A stretch of DNA of 64,000 bases from Guillardia theta CCMP2712 (taxonomy: Eukaryota; Cryptophyceae; Pyrenomonadales; Geminigeraceae): NCBI RefSeq assembly GCF_000315625.1, contig NW_005434648.1, positions 5,374-69,373 of the forward strand, written 5' to 3'. Shown one piece after another: positions 22,986 through 34,542 of this stretch. Each line of letters opens with the position of its first letter. Within the stretch, counting starts at the first letter, position 1. A program made the position numbers and the translations under genes. The notes beneath the pieces are model-generated. The model ran no database searches. It was given only the letters and a program-made list of their open reading frames with translations, and had not been told where the DNA came from.

Positions 22986-24228
22986 CTAGGGAAGTCTTCT
23001 CGGCTCCTGCTCGTCACACGTCAACTTTGAGACGATGGAATAATGAAAAGAACAAGTACCCTCTGAGTCCTGCTCCTCGCTGCCAAGCACAGCAAACAAC
23101 AAGTAAAGACCAAAGACAATCTTGGAGACGAGGTCGACAAGAACGTACAAGCCAGACTGCAAGCAAGTGAACAACCCTAAAAACTGTCTGAGTTGCGTCA
23201 CCTCCATGTTGATGGAAATAGCCTGGAGCCCTTCCTCTCCCAACACCCAGACGGTGGGGTAGACGATGAAAGAGACGAGGAGGATCATGACCAACACCTG
23301 GAGCGGATCAGCAAGGTACACGAGCAACACGAGGTACCTGAAGTCCCGCTGCGTAGGAGTTGCCAGACTCCTTTGCTTTGCTATACAACGACCACACCTG
23401 AAGCGCCAACAAGACGAAGAAGGCAATCCCGACAGTCCACCTACGAGGCTTCGTCAAGAGCCGGATAAGCTCAGGTCAGGCAGGTCACCAGAACCACTTC
23501 CAGGGGCGAAGCTGAGTCGCTCCGATGGTAGAAGAGGCCACCATGAGCATGTCAAGGCCGAGGATCATCACAGTCTCTCCCTTGGCCGCGTTGGTCAGGT
23601 CGCAGATGGAGTACAAGAGGAGCTGCCGGTAGATCAGCGAATCGGCAAGACAAACAAGTTAACAAGCAAATTACCGGAGTAGTGAGAAGACGCTCGATGA
23701 AGTGTGCGAAAAAGACGAGGCGTTCCTTGCCTGCTGAGTCTGTCTTCTTCACGACTCCGAAGCTACCGAGATTCATCGTTACGCATGATCCACAAACGTT
23801 GAAATGTCTCACCCGCTCCACATGAGGTAGTAGGCAGCGGCAGAAGTCACAGCAACGAGAAACATGAGAGTTTCATGTAGCTTCTTCTCCTTCTTGTTCA
23901 TGGAGAGATAGTAGAACACAATCGCTCCGACAAACATGCCGAGAAACCCGATAAGAAGGAAGTGCTTTGTCTGCAATTCTAGTCAAAGAAATACTCCCTC
24001 TGCTAGATCGCAGATAGACAAATGGCAGGTGCTTTACAATCATGCTACTTCACACATTCGGTCATCAACACCATCATATCTGTCTCTATGTTCATCTCCA
24101 TCTCCATATCCAAAGACTCCATCATTATCATCTGCATCGGCATACATTTTCCCAATCAACATCATCATCATCAGCAACCATGAACATCATCGTTGCCATC
24201 GACATTGCTATCTCTATCTCCTTCATGG

Positions 24229-24264
<36 letters not shown>

Positions 24265-24339
24265 CCATCATCGCACGCATTCTCTTACCGCTGGCTCATA
24301 GTCGCCCTGCATCGATCCCGCGTTAGTCAGGCTCGACAT
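22986..24339 (-). CDS. Microbial-type (type I) rhodopsin with atypical helix C
   Basis: Seven exons on the minus strand: 24339-24289, 23970-23813, 23762-23675, 23622-23489, 23440-23398, 23348-23202 and 23156-22986, giving 263 residues with all phases consistent. Helices A and B: HFLLIGFLGMFVGAIVFYY and LHETLMFLVAVTSAAAYYLM. Helix C: HFIERLLTTPLLLYS; D: ILGLDMLMVASS; E after WKWFWW; F: SFIVYPTVWVLGEEG; G: YVLVDLVSKIVFG. The retinal-binding Lys and the helix G Asp (Lys216 and Asp212 in bacteriorhodopsin numbering) are present, as are Asp115 and Tyr185-Pro186. In helix C, Arg82 reads His, Asp85 reads Glu, Trp86 reads Arg and Asp96 reads Ser. Photoactive membrane protein; pump, channel or sensor cannot be decided. 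It may have one further small 3' intron near 23050. Confidence 0.88.
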
Positions 24340-24690
24340 ATCGCCTCGTTCTATTTTGGGTGTCTAGAAGTTTAGCCTCATCTCCGCTCATACCTTTCAT
24401 TCATCACCCTCGTACCCATCATCACCCTCATGCACATCATCGCCCTCATGCCTCCGACCCCTTTCTGAACTGTTTCTGAACCCTACCAATGACCATATTC
24501 CCCCACTCTCTCTCCTCCCCCTCCCTCCCTCCCTCCCCTCCTCCCCTCCCCTCCCCTCCCCTCCCCCCCCTCCCCTTCACTACTCTGATCTCACTCCTCC
24601 TCTCTTGTCCTCTACTCTCTCATCTGCACTAAAATCTCTTGTCCCCCCACGTGCTCTCCCTCGGCATCCTCCTCAGTTGTCTTGGTGGTG
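24340..24690. other. Intergenic pyrimidine-rich region
   Basis: Lies between the divergent rhodopsin and kinase starts. Contains CATCATC-type words and a C/T-rich tract (24500-24575). No gene seen; presumably holds both promoters. Confidence 0.5.
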
Positions 24691-26289
24691 ATGGCTTCCT
24701 CGTCGAGGGGGAAAGGCTGGTGGTGGGGATGGGGTGGGCGTTCTACAGCAGAGAAGGAGGTCGGAGGATCAGATGCGGCTGCAAGGCAACAGGCGGAGCG
24801 AGCGAGGTCACTTGAGATGGTCAGGACGCCAAAGGAGTTGAGGAAGTCAACAATAGCGCCAATGGCAGGCGTGACCACGGTGCAGGCGAGCTCTGGCGGA
24901 GAGAAGTCAGCGTACTTGATGTCGGGGTACTTGGAGACGAAGAGAAAGCGAGCGTTGACGAGCAAGTGGAAGAGAGCCTTCTACGCGCTCTCTGACGGCT
25001 TCCTGGGGTACTGGGAAGACGAACGTCGATTCCTAGACAAGGCGTGGCCCAAGAGGACAGTAGACTTACAGGATTGCTCGCTTGCCATGATGGGCGACAG
25101 CGCAAAGAAAGGCTTCTGCTTCGGTATCTTCCATCCTGACAGAGACCCGCTGGTGCTGTCATGTCCCGACGAGGAGGCGCGACGCGAGTGGATGGCAGGG
25201 GTGAAGCTCGTGCTGGGGTTGCAAGACGACACGGTCTCTTTCCGCGACTTCTCTATCCTCAACTCCATCGGTAAGGGAGCATACGGAGAAGTTTTTCGGG
25301 TGCGGAAGGTGGACAGCGGGGAAGTGTACGCGATGAAGGTGGTGTCCAAGGAGAGCATAGTGAACCAGAAGGAGAAGGATGACTTCGAGAAGGAGCTGCA
25401 GAGGAGAAAGCACCTCCAAGGCATCATCGACGTGGACGCTGCCCTACAAGCTCACTGGACTGTAGAGAGCTTGCAGGCAGAGCGGCGAGCGCTGCAAGTT
25501 GTGGATCATCCTTTCATTGTGAAGCTCCACTTTGCGTTCAGAACCATTGATCGCTTCATCCTGGTGATGGACTACGTGAGAGGAGGAGACCTGCTGTCGC
25601 TCCTCGCATCCAAGCAGCGCCTCCCTGAGCCCTGGGCTGCCTTCTACGCCGCTGAGGTGATCCTGGCCATCGAGTACCTGCACGAGATGCGCATCCTGTT
25701 CCGCGACCTCAAGCCAGAGAACGTGCTGCTCGACGAGCTGGGGCACGTCAAGCTGACAGACTTCGGGCACAGCAAGCAAGCGACCTCGCTGCAAGACCGC
25801 TCCTTCTCTCTCGTCGGCTCTCCCTTCTACATGGCCCCGGAGATCATCCTGGGTGTCGGGCACGGGCAGGAGGCGGACTGGTGGTCTCTCGGCATCCTCA
25901 TCTTCGAGATGCTGGCGAGTTTGCACTGCCTCTCATTGCTGCCAGTGACGCGCACGCAGGTCGGGGCTCCTCCCTTCTACGACAAGAACTCCAACTCGGC
26001 TTACAAGCGGCTGCTGACAGAGAGCATCGAGTACCCGCACGAGGTCTCCTCCTCTGCCCGTGAGCTCCTTGCTCGCCTGCTACAGGCAGACAGTACGAGA
26101 CGGTTTGGAGGAGGTGTGGTGGAGGTGCAGGCTGGGGAGTCCAAGGCGGCGGCGGTGGGGAGGAAGTGGAGCTGCGCTTGGCTCGCACAAGTCGATTGGG
26201 TGGAGCTGCTGAAGCGCCAGGTCGACCCCCCGCACAAGCCAGGGAGGCGACGAAGGCCCCGACAACATGAGGCCTTCGTGGACTTCTAG
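24691..26289 (+). CDS. AGC-family Ser/Thr protein kinase with N-terminal PH domain
   Basis: Two exons, 24691-25914 and 25960-26289, about 517 residues. A PH domain (about 75-185: SGYLETKRKRA, SKWKRAFYALSDGFLGYWED, ending EEARREWMAGV) precedes the kinase domain. The kinase shows the Gly loop IGKGAYGEVFRV, Lys in YAMKVVSKE, FRDLKPENVLL (HRD is FRD), LTDFGHSK and SPFYMAPEI. The order PH-kinase resembles Akt/PKB. The C-terminus stops at AFVDF, like the PKA FxxF docking end, so there is no phosphorylatable hydrophobic-motif Ser/Thr. The T-loop reads SFSLVGSPFYMAPE rather than TFCGTPEY. A roughly 30-residue Lys/Glu-rich insert sits before the alpha-C helix. The intron starts GCGAGT: MLVGAPPF is restored only if 25915-25959 is removed. 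Confidence 0.9.
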   Translation: MASSSRGKGWWWGWGGRSTAEKEVGGSDAAARQQAERARSLEMVRTPKELRKSTIAPMAGVTTVQASSGGEKSAYLMSGYLETKRKRALTSKWKRAFYALSDGFLGYWEDERRFLDKAWPKRTVDLQDCSLAMMGDSAKKGFCFGIFHPDRDPLVLSCPDEEARREWMAGVKLVLGLQDDTVSFRDFSILNSIGKGAYGEVFRVRKVDSGEVYAMKVVSKESIVNQKEKDDFEKELQRRKHLQGIIDVDAALQAHWTVESLQAERRALQVVDHPFIVKLHFAFRTIDRFILVMDYVRGGDLLSLLASKQRLPEPWAAFYAAEVILAIEYLHEMRILFRDLKPENVLLDELGHVKLTDFGHSKQATSLQDRSFSLVGSPFYMAPEIILGVGHGQEADWWSLGILIFEMLASLHCLSLLPVTRTQVGAPPFYDKNSNSAYKRLLTESIEYPHEVSSSARELLARLLQADSTRRFGGGVVEVQAGESKAAAVGRKWSCAWLAQVDWVELLKRQVDPPHKPGRRRRPRQHEAFVDF

Positions 26290-26328
26290 GGGACTGAGGA
26301 TGGAGGGATCTTGTAAGGATAAGGGGAT

Positions 26329-27367
26329 TCACTCGGCGTTAGACTCCACCCACTCCCTCGCTTTTCTCTTCACCTCCGCCACCCTCTCAGCGTCTCCGTG
26401 AGTCTTCTCAAGCTCGAGCATCTTCTTGAACAGAAACTTCGCCTGCCTTCCCTTGAGCTTCAACGTGATCGCTCGCTCCAGCAGCTGTCGAGCTGCCTCC
26501 ACGTGCCCGCTCTTGAGCTCCAGGTCAACAAACACTGACCACAAGTCGATTCTCTTGGGGCTCGACACTACCACTCCCTCCATCAGCGTCCGCCCTCGCT
26601 CTGCTGACCCGAGCTTGTACTCCATGGTCGCAAACTGCGCATACATCACTTCCTCCTCCTGTCTCTTCCCTCCCATCCTCTCCCCCGCCCGTTCCCCGAC
26701 CCTCTGCTGCTGCCCCTCACGACCGTCATCTCTGTCTCCAACCCTCCTCTCCCCTCTCTACCTTGTGGATCAGCTTCACGTGCTTTCGCTTCGGAATCGC
26801 CTCCAGCGCTCGCTCGAGCATCCTTCCCGCGGCTTCAGGGTGAGCCCCTCGCAGCTTGAACGTGCAATATCGAAGCCAAACTTTACAGCTCTTGCGGAAT
26901 TTCCTTGTCAGCGTCTTGAAGAATTGCTCCGTCACCTGCTTCCTGCTCAGTTTCCTTCTTCAACACCAACATATCTGCTCCTCCTCTCCCCTCATCTCTT
27001 CTCTTTTCCTCATCTCCCTCGCTCTTCGCCTCCCCTCACAACCTGCGCATCTCCTCCTCGCTCGAAAATTCCCAACAGCTGCATGTGCATCTTCTTGCTG
27101 TCGTTCAGCTTGCATGCCTGACGTGGCACATCAGACGGCGAGAAAGAGTGAGAGAAGACAAGGAAACGAACGACAAGGCAAACAAGACCGAGCTTGAGGG
27201 AGAGAGTAGGAAGGAGAAGGGAGCAGGAGCAGGAGCAGGAGCAGGAGCAAGACCTGCTCGAAGACAGACATCAGCGACTCTCTTGTGCCGTAAAGATTCT
27301 CCAAGTTGAGTCTGGCGACCCACACGTTGAACTTCTCCTGTAAGAAGATGAGGAAGAGGACGAGGAA

Positions 27368-27414
<47 letters not shown>

Positions 27415-27427
27415 AGAGGACGAGGAA

Positions 27428-27516
<89 letters not shown>

Positions 27517-30500
27517 AGAGGAAGAGGAAGAGGAAGAGGAAGAGGAAGAGGAAGAGGAGGAGGTCACCTGCTCCTCCCTGAAGCTGATGGTCTTGAGGGC
27601 TCTATCTGCGATCTCTCTGGCTTTGTCGATCTCGGTCATCTCGAGGAAGAAGGCCATGTACTTGATCCAGACGTAGCTGCTGGAGGGCGACGACAGCACC
27701 ATCCTCTCAAACTCCTCTGCCGTCTCCGGCACCTTCTCTGGATCTAGAAGCGCCTCCTCCTTCTCGCGCAGCTCCTGCTCCTTCTGCTCCTTCTCCTTCT
27801 TCTTTCTCCTCTTCTCTCGCGATTTGCTCTTTCCGTCGTCTTCATCCATGACCTCCTCCTCGTCGCTCCCATCCGTCTGACTCTCCTCCTCTTTCTCTCC
27901 TTTCATGCCGTCAAAGTCATCCCATAAGAAAGCAGCTCGTCCCTCGCCGGACTCCTCCTCCTCCTCCTCCTCCTCGTCCTCTTCGTCTTCCTCGTCGTTT
28001 TCTTGCTCCTCCTCCTCCTCCTCTTTTTCATCATCGTCATTATCTGCTTCTTCTTCACTATCGTCCATGTCTGCGGTCTGCATACGAGCGTTAGTCAACA
28101 TGAAAATTCTTCACTTGACAAACCTCAGAGTCATGTCTTGCCGCCGCCGCCTCCTCCTCCTCCTCCTCCTCCTCCTCCTCCTCCTCTGCCTCGGCCTCTT
28201 CCTTGGCCATCACTTGATCTGCCTCGTCGTCTTCAGAAGATTCGCTGTCGTCTGGCGCGTCTTGCAGGTACTCGGGTTTCATGCCAAGTGAGATGGTCTT
28301 TCGCTGAGGGTCCATGCGGAGGATCTTTGCCTTCACCTTGTCTCCCTGCTTGAACTGCTTGCTCAGGTCCCGCACAAACTCTTCCCCGACCTCGGAGATG
28401 TGGCACAGCCCGTCCAGCTCGCTCCCCCGGATCCTCACAAACACTCCGAACGACTGCACGCTCTTCACCGCCCCCGCCACCACCTGCCCCACCTGCAGGT
28501 CCGACCATCCCACCCGCCTCTTCCCCAGCACGACGCTGCGCTTGAGCGAGAGATCCACCTGCTCCTTCTTCACCTCCACGCTTATGACTCGCCCGGACAC
28601 GCGGCGACCAGGAGGAAAGTTTGCCTTGACGTCCTTCACGTACCCGTCCGACAGCTCCGAGATCTTCACCCTCGCCGTCACCTGCCTCCCCAGCTGCACG
28701 AAGACTCCAGCTGAGCTTGCACTCTTGACGTAGCCTGACAGCAGCTGCCCCACCGCGAGCTCCTTGACCGACGAGACCTCAGGGAAGGCTCCATGCTCCC
28801 GCACCGCCTCCTCCTCCTCTCCTCGTCTCTTCCCCGATACCCTCGAGGGCCGCAGTGAGAGCGCAAACCCGTCCTCTTCAGCCTCCAGCACGCAGCAACG
28901 GACGAGCTGGCCGACCTTGAAGAGCGAGAGAGGAGCATCGACAGCCGCGTCTGCGATGTCGCAGATGTGAACGCGACCGAAACTGTGGAGGCCGAGCTTG
29001 AGGACGAAGCCGAAGCCAGGACGAGCTTTCACGATCTTAGCAGGCACCACCTCCCCCACCTGGATCGCCTCCTCTCCCTTCTTTCTCTTCCTCCCGCTTC
29101 CCTTCTCCTTCCCCTTCTCTCCCTCCTCCAGCAGCCTCAGGTCCACTCGGCTCTTGCCAACGTCAACGGCGATCACTGACGCTCTCACTCCTTGCCCCAC
29201 CTGCGTTCGCTCCACGTTACCTCTCGTTCCCGACCTTCCTTTCCTCGTCTTCCTCCCTACCCTGCACCTGCTTCCTTTCCATCGCCCTCTTCCTCTCCCT
29301 CTCTTCCTCTCCCTCTCTTCCTCTCCCTCTCTTCCTCTCCCTCTCTTCCTCTCCTCCTCACCTTAAAGTTCTTCTTCAGGTTCTCCAGCACTGTCAGCTC
29401 ACGCGAGGCATCTAGCTGCTCCACGCGTCCCTTCAGCGAACTTCCCAGGTGCACCCACAGGCAGTCGCCCTCCACCTTCTCCACCATTCCCTCCACCTCC
29501 TCCCCTTCCTTCAACTCATCCAGGCTCGGACGCTTCGTCAGCGGCGTCTCCTCCGGCTGCGCGAGCTCTGAAGGTCGGATGGAGAGAGCGACGAGTCTGA
29601 GGAAAGAGAGAGAGAGAAGTCACAAGGGCGGCGAGAGAGCGAGCGAGTACCTGGTGTCTCGGCCAGCACGAGCAGGGGAGAAGACGCCGAGGACCCGAGC
29701 GTCGATGGCCTGCCCTTGCTGGAGCATGCTCAACCGGTTCTCCTTCCCCTCTCTCATCTCCTCGGGGTCCATCGCGTCGAGCAGGTCGATCACGCCTCTC
29801 AATCCTCCTCCTAGTCGCACGTTCGCGTGCGTCGCCTTCACACTGTGTACGATCCCCTTCACCAACTTGCCGCGCTCAGCCTCCTCCATGCTGGTCAGCC
29901 GCGCTCCTTTGCAGTTCTCTCCATTCCTCATCAGCTCCTCGTCATCCACCTGCATCCTCGTTCAATGCTCTCCTCTCCCTCCTCCTCCTCCTCTCTTTCT
30001 CATCTCTTCTCTTCCCTCTGCTCGCCCACCTTCTGCCCTTCTCTTCTCTGGGTCTTTCCGCTCCCACTGTCAGCCCTCATGACCAGGACGGGAGCGCCTG
30101 TCGCTTCCAGCACGAGCACATCCATGCTCTGCCCGGGGACGAACCTGTTGGACGCAGTAAAAGAGAAGAAGACAAGGAGAGCAGCGGATGGAAAAGTGAA
30201 AGAGGAGGAAGGAGGAAGGAGGCACAAGAGGGCGAGGAGGAAGAGAACAAGATCTTGAGCTCACTGCTTGCGCGCGCGCTCTCCGCGGACGTTGAAGTCT
30301 TCGATCGACGCGACCGCAAGTTTGCGGCTCTGAGGAAGAGACAGCACTACTCGCTCCTCCCCCACAAGCTGCACGATCCCCCGCACGGAGTCAGCAGGCA
30401 TGAGTTCCTGCTCCTTTTCCTTCCCCTTCCCCTTCTTGCTGGCCTGCAGCGAAGCCACAAGCTCGTCCTCCATCCCCACATAGACTCGCTCCCGCAACTT

Positions 30501-33500
30501 ATCGATCAGCAGCACGCAGACCTTATAGCGCTTGCCAGTGGTGACCTATGGAAACATCAACGCTCGCTCGCTCTCCTCTCCCTTCCCTCCTACTCCTCCG
30601 AAATTGTCATGCCCTTCACTTTCCTTGCAACACCTTCATCCTATCCTCTCCGTCTTTCTTTCCCGCCTCTTGCCTTCTTCACCTTGGCGCGTCCATGCAG
30701 GTGAGGAGGGCAGACGCCGACCAGGCTGCCGGGCAGCTCGAAGTGAAGCTCCTTTCCTTTCACGCCCACGCAGAGAGCCTCGACCACCTGCTCCTCTACC
30801 ACTTGCCCTGCCCGCTTGCTCTCTCCCCCCTTCATCTGCGCCTCCAGTACCAGCTGCTCCGTTGCCTCCATACTCTTGAGGAACGAGGAGTCGGTTGAGA
30901 GGCAGATGGAGGGCTTCAGCGTCACCTGCTTCATCCTCAGCTCCTCTCCCTCTCCCTCTCCCTCTCCCTCTCCCTCACCCTCGACATATCCACGTATATG
31001 GTGAATTACAGGCGGCAGAGAGGGTGGCTAAATATCTTATGTCGCCCGAAGGAGCCCCGGCNNNNNNNNNNNNNNNNNNNNNNNNNNNNNNNNNNNNNNN
31101 NNNNNNNNNNNNNNNNNNNNNNNNNNNNNNNNNNNNNNNNNNNNNNNNNNNNNNNNNNNNNCTTCGCCCTCTGCTGCTCCTCGTCTACAGTCACCACGCA
31201 GCAGCGCACGCTCTGCCCCTCCTCGAACAGACTCTGCGGGTCGTCGACATGTCCAGCTGCCAACGAGCTCGAGGGCGCCAGCGCCGTCAGCCGCCCGAGG
31301 AAGCGCACGAAAACGCCGCAGCTCTTCACGCTGAAGACATAACCCTGCAAGAACTGCTGGGGATGCAGCTGGGCAAGGGAGGAGGGAAAGTTCTCCTCGC
31401 GCACGGCAGAGAGGAGGGAGGGCTTGACAGTCACGAGGTACCTGCGGTCACGTGAGGGGCAGGGGGGAGGAGGCGAGGGCAACCGGCTCTTGTTGGCCAG
31501 CAGGTCGAGGACGAGGCAAGTCAGTCGAGCTTCAGGCTGCAGCTGCTGAAACGCCAAGGCCGCGAGGTTCGAGTGATCCGCAAGGTGAGGGCGAGGAAGA
31601 AAACCCACGGCTCCGTTGGCAGCACGGACGAGTAGCGCCTCCTCCTGCTTCTCCACCACCTCCATCTCCACCAACTCCCCGACTGTGAGTCTGAAAGCAC
31701 ACCTCTGTCATTCAGCTGTCCTCTCCGCGCCACCTCTCCTCTCTCCCTCTCTCTTCTCTTACCTGGCGCTTGTCGCGATGATCTGAGAGTTTTCTTTGGC
31801 TGCCTTGAGGCTCAACACGATCCTCTTCCGATCAACCTCCACCGACAGCACCCGGACCTTGAGCACCTGGTCGGGCTTGAAGCAGTCCTCCACTCGCTCA
31901 GCCTCCTGCTCGATCCCAAGCTCGGAGCGAGGCAGGAAGCCCTTCGCCGTCCCGAAGAAGCTCACGAGCACGCCGCTCTCCTGCACCTTGTACACGACCC
32001 CGTGCGATAACATCCCAACCTTGGCGTCCTCCACGCGGGCAATGAGGGGAAGAGAGCTAGAGACAAGCGTCTTCTTTAGCGTGAGCAGCAGCTGCCGCGT
32101 CTGTGGATTCACCCGCAACACGCGAGCCTTGATCATCTTGCCGGGAAGGAGGCGACGCTCGGGGTTGACGAGAGCGACGTCAGCGAAGTGAGAGGAGGGG
32201 ATGTAGCCGCGAACGTTGTCGGAGATTGATACGAGGCATCCCTCCTCGCTCAGTCGCTCCACCTTGACCTTCACGAGGTCCCCAGGCGTCAAGTCGTCGT
32301 ACAGCAGAACCTCAGCTGCCAGCACCGAGGGCTTCATCGACATGTTGATGAGACCGTCCGCCCAGGAGAAGCCAATGACGCGGCACGAAACTTCCTTCCC
32401 CACTGCCACCTCCTTCTCCACCTTCTCCACCCGCTCGTCTGACACGTTGGAGATGTGCACGTAGCCCTCCAGGGACTCGCTCCCCTCACCCCCGAGCTGA
32501 ACCTCCAGCAGCACTCCCACCTCGGGGTCGACACGGCGAACAATTGCGCCGTCAAAGCGCTGACCCATCTTGACATCGGCCTGCACGTAGGGGGGGGGGA
32601 GACTGTCAAGCACGTGACGGCGAAGCGAGAGGCCGATGCGGTTGGCTCCGACGTCGAGGGAGATAATCCTCGCGGTCACCACCTGCTTCTCGCTGAACTG
32701 CTCGACGCCCTTGCCTGAGCCAACAAGCGGGAGGTGAAAGAGATCGATGGTGCCGAAGAAGAAGTTGAGGAAGCGAACGACCAGCCCGGACTCGTGGACC
32801 TTGGCGACCTTACACTTGAAGATCATGCCCGGCAGAAGATTGTCCAGGGTCAGACTTTCAATCTCTTTCGTCAGCGAGTCTTCAAGGCTCTCTCTTTGTG
32901 TGCTTACGATGGCAAGCTTGTGCTCCTTCTTCACCTTCTTCACGTACGTCTCCAGCAGCTGCCCCACCTTGAGCTCGCCTCTTGACACTTCCTGGAAAGG
33001 AAGGAAGGCAGTTGCTTCTGAGGTTCCCAGGGAGATGGTATAGCCCTTCTCTTGCTTGGAGCTGACGGCTCCATACAGGCTCAGTCCCTTGTGCAGCGTA
33101 TCGAGAGCCAGAGCTGAGTTGACTCGCGAGGGTTTGAGCGAGACTGAGATGTTCTTGTGCTGTTGCTTCCCTGCCGTCGACAGCACAGCTGTTGACAGGA
33201 TGACGCAGCGTACAGGCATCCCTATCCAGATGTAATCTTCCAGTGGAGGAGCATCGGCCTCCTCGTCCTCCAGCACTTGCTCGAGCACAGCGCTCAGCTC
33301 GTCACTGATCTCGTCTATCTCTACCCATCCTGTTAGATTGTTCGGCAGGCTGATGGTGGCATCGGCCTGACGCACTTCCTTAACAAAGCCGCAAAGAAGC
33401 ATGCCGGTATTAAGTTTCTTGAAGCGAAGAGGCTCTATAAACTTGGGCATCTTCATGCTGTCACTGACCTCCTCCTGATGGTCGACATGACGTAGCCTCT

Positions 33501-33750
33501 TCTCGTCTTGTCGGCGAAGTTTCGTCCTTCTGGCTGTGGAGGCTTTCAAAGCTTTTCCCCTTCGCTTCTTGGCATCATCTTGAGCCGTTTCCCTCTTCGA
33601 CTTCCCTCCAACAGAGAAGAGAGAGTGCTCTTCTCCTCCTTTTCTCCTCGCCTCACTCACTGTGCTGTTCGTGCCTCCTCTGGGGAACGACGAGGGCATG
33701 GCGGAGAAATCCTTGGAACCCTTCTCAACGGATTGCCTGACAAGAGACAT
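26329..33750 (-). CDS. RRP5: rRNA biogenesis protein RRP5 (S1 repeats plus HAT repeats)
   Basis: Nucleolar scaffold (yeast Rrp5, human PDCD11) needed for both 18S and ITS1 processing. Start ATG 33750 ([15 protein letters not shown]), followed by the family motif SSFPRGG. The first exon (33750-31763) holds six S1 RNA-binding repeats; further S1 repeats lie in 31690-31162, 30930-29380 and 29215-28260, for at least twelve. Then comes an acidic linker (EEEEEE, 28190-27900) with [10 protein letters not shown], and the C-terminal HAT/TPR-like helices: [44 protein letters not shown], and a last exon 26676-26329 ending [13 protein letters not shown]. An assembly gap (31062-31161) lies within or beside an exon or intron, so part of one S1 repeat is missing. 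Introns are mostly pyrimidine-rich and some are simple repeat. Confidence 0.93.
27343..27562. repeat. (GAGGAC)n microsatellite filling an RRP5 intron
   Basis: About 35 hexamers of GAGGAC/GAGGAA on the + strand. On the RRP5 strand the intron after FREEQ is almost wholly TCCTCG/TCCTCT, i.e. an extended polypyrimidine tract between donor and acceptor. Confidence 0.9.
31062..31161. other. Assembly gap (100 N)
   Basis: Exactly 100 N, the usual placeholder for an unsized scaffold gap. It cuts the RRP5 gene just after VDEEQQRAK. The real length is unknown. Confidence 0.95.
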
Positions 33751-34542
33751 GTCACTTGGATATCCATGGTATCCCTCAGTTTCTCTCACCTTGCATGATC
33801 CCTCCCTGTCTTTGCCTTCTTGCGTTCCGAGGCGGATGGCGATGCTGATCGTTTCATGGTCCCTTGCGACAAACAGGTGTCTACAGTACAAGAAGACTGC
33901 AAGAAGACTGACTGAACCTATCGGACTACAGTACAGTCCCTTCACTCTCGATCTATTCTCTCTTCTTCTTCTCTTCTCTTCTCTTCTTCTCTTCTCTTCT
34001 CTTCTTCTCTTCTCTTCTCTTCTCTTCTACTCTTCGTTTGCTTTTCTCCCTCGCTCAATTCGACATTCGTTTCGTGAGGGGCACGTGCGATGAAAATAAC
34101 TTTAAAAATTCGAAAATAATTTTAAATTAAATTAAGCTTATTTTGACTTAAGCTTATTACTAAGTTAGTAGCGTTATTTCTTTTTCTTTTTTGTTTTTCT
34201 TTTGTTTTTATCCTTTTTTTTCTTTGTCAGTGGCATGAGCAAAGCGAACATCGGGAGAGGCAGAGGAGGAGGAAGGCGGAAGGGTGAGGCAGAGGAGGAA
34301 GACGGATGGGAGGGCGACATGAAGGAGTCGAGCTGAATGTGTAGAAGAGAGAAGAGAAGGAAACATGATCAACACAATCAAAGGAGACCAGAAGAAGCGA
34401 AGAGAGCAAGGACGGGGGGATAGTATGATAACGAACAAGGCGAGGGTGAGCCCGTGAGATGCGTGGGTGAGGAAAGAGGAGTGCATGCTTTCAACGCATT
34501 CCCTGGGGCGCTAGTCAAACTTGACTCGACCTCTTCATCCCC
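33751..34542. other. Divergent intergenic region
   Basis: Lies between RRP5 (-) and the MRS2-like gene (+). Holds a CTTCT tract (33960-34030) and an AT-rich stretch (34088-34225) with two AAGCTTA words. No coding frame supported. Confidence 0.5.

Noticed and set aside
23936-24375. Several + strand His/Ile/Ser-rich frames
   Set aside because: Lie over the first intron and first exon of the minus-strand rhodopsin; caused by CATCATC repeats.
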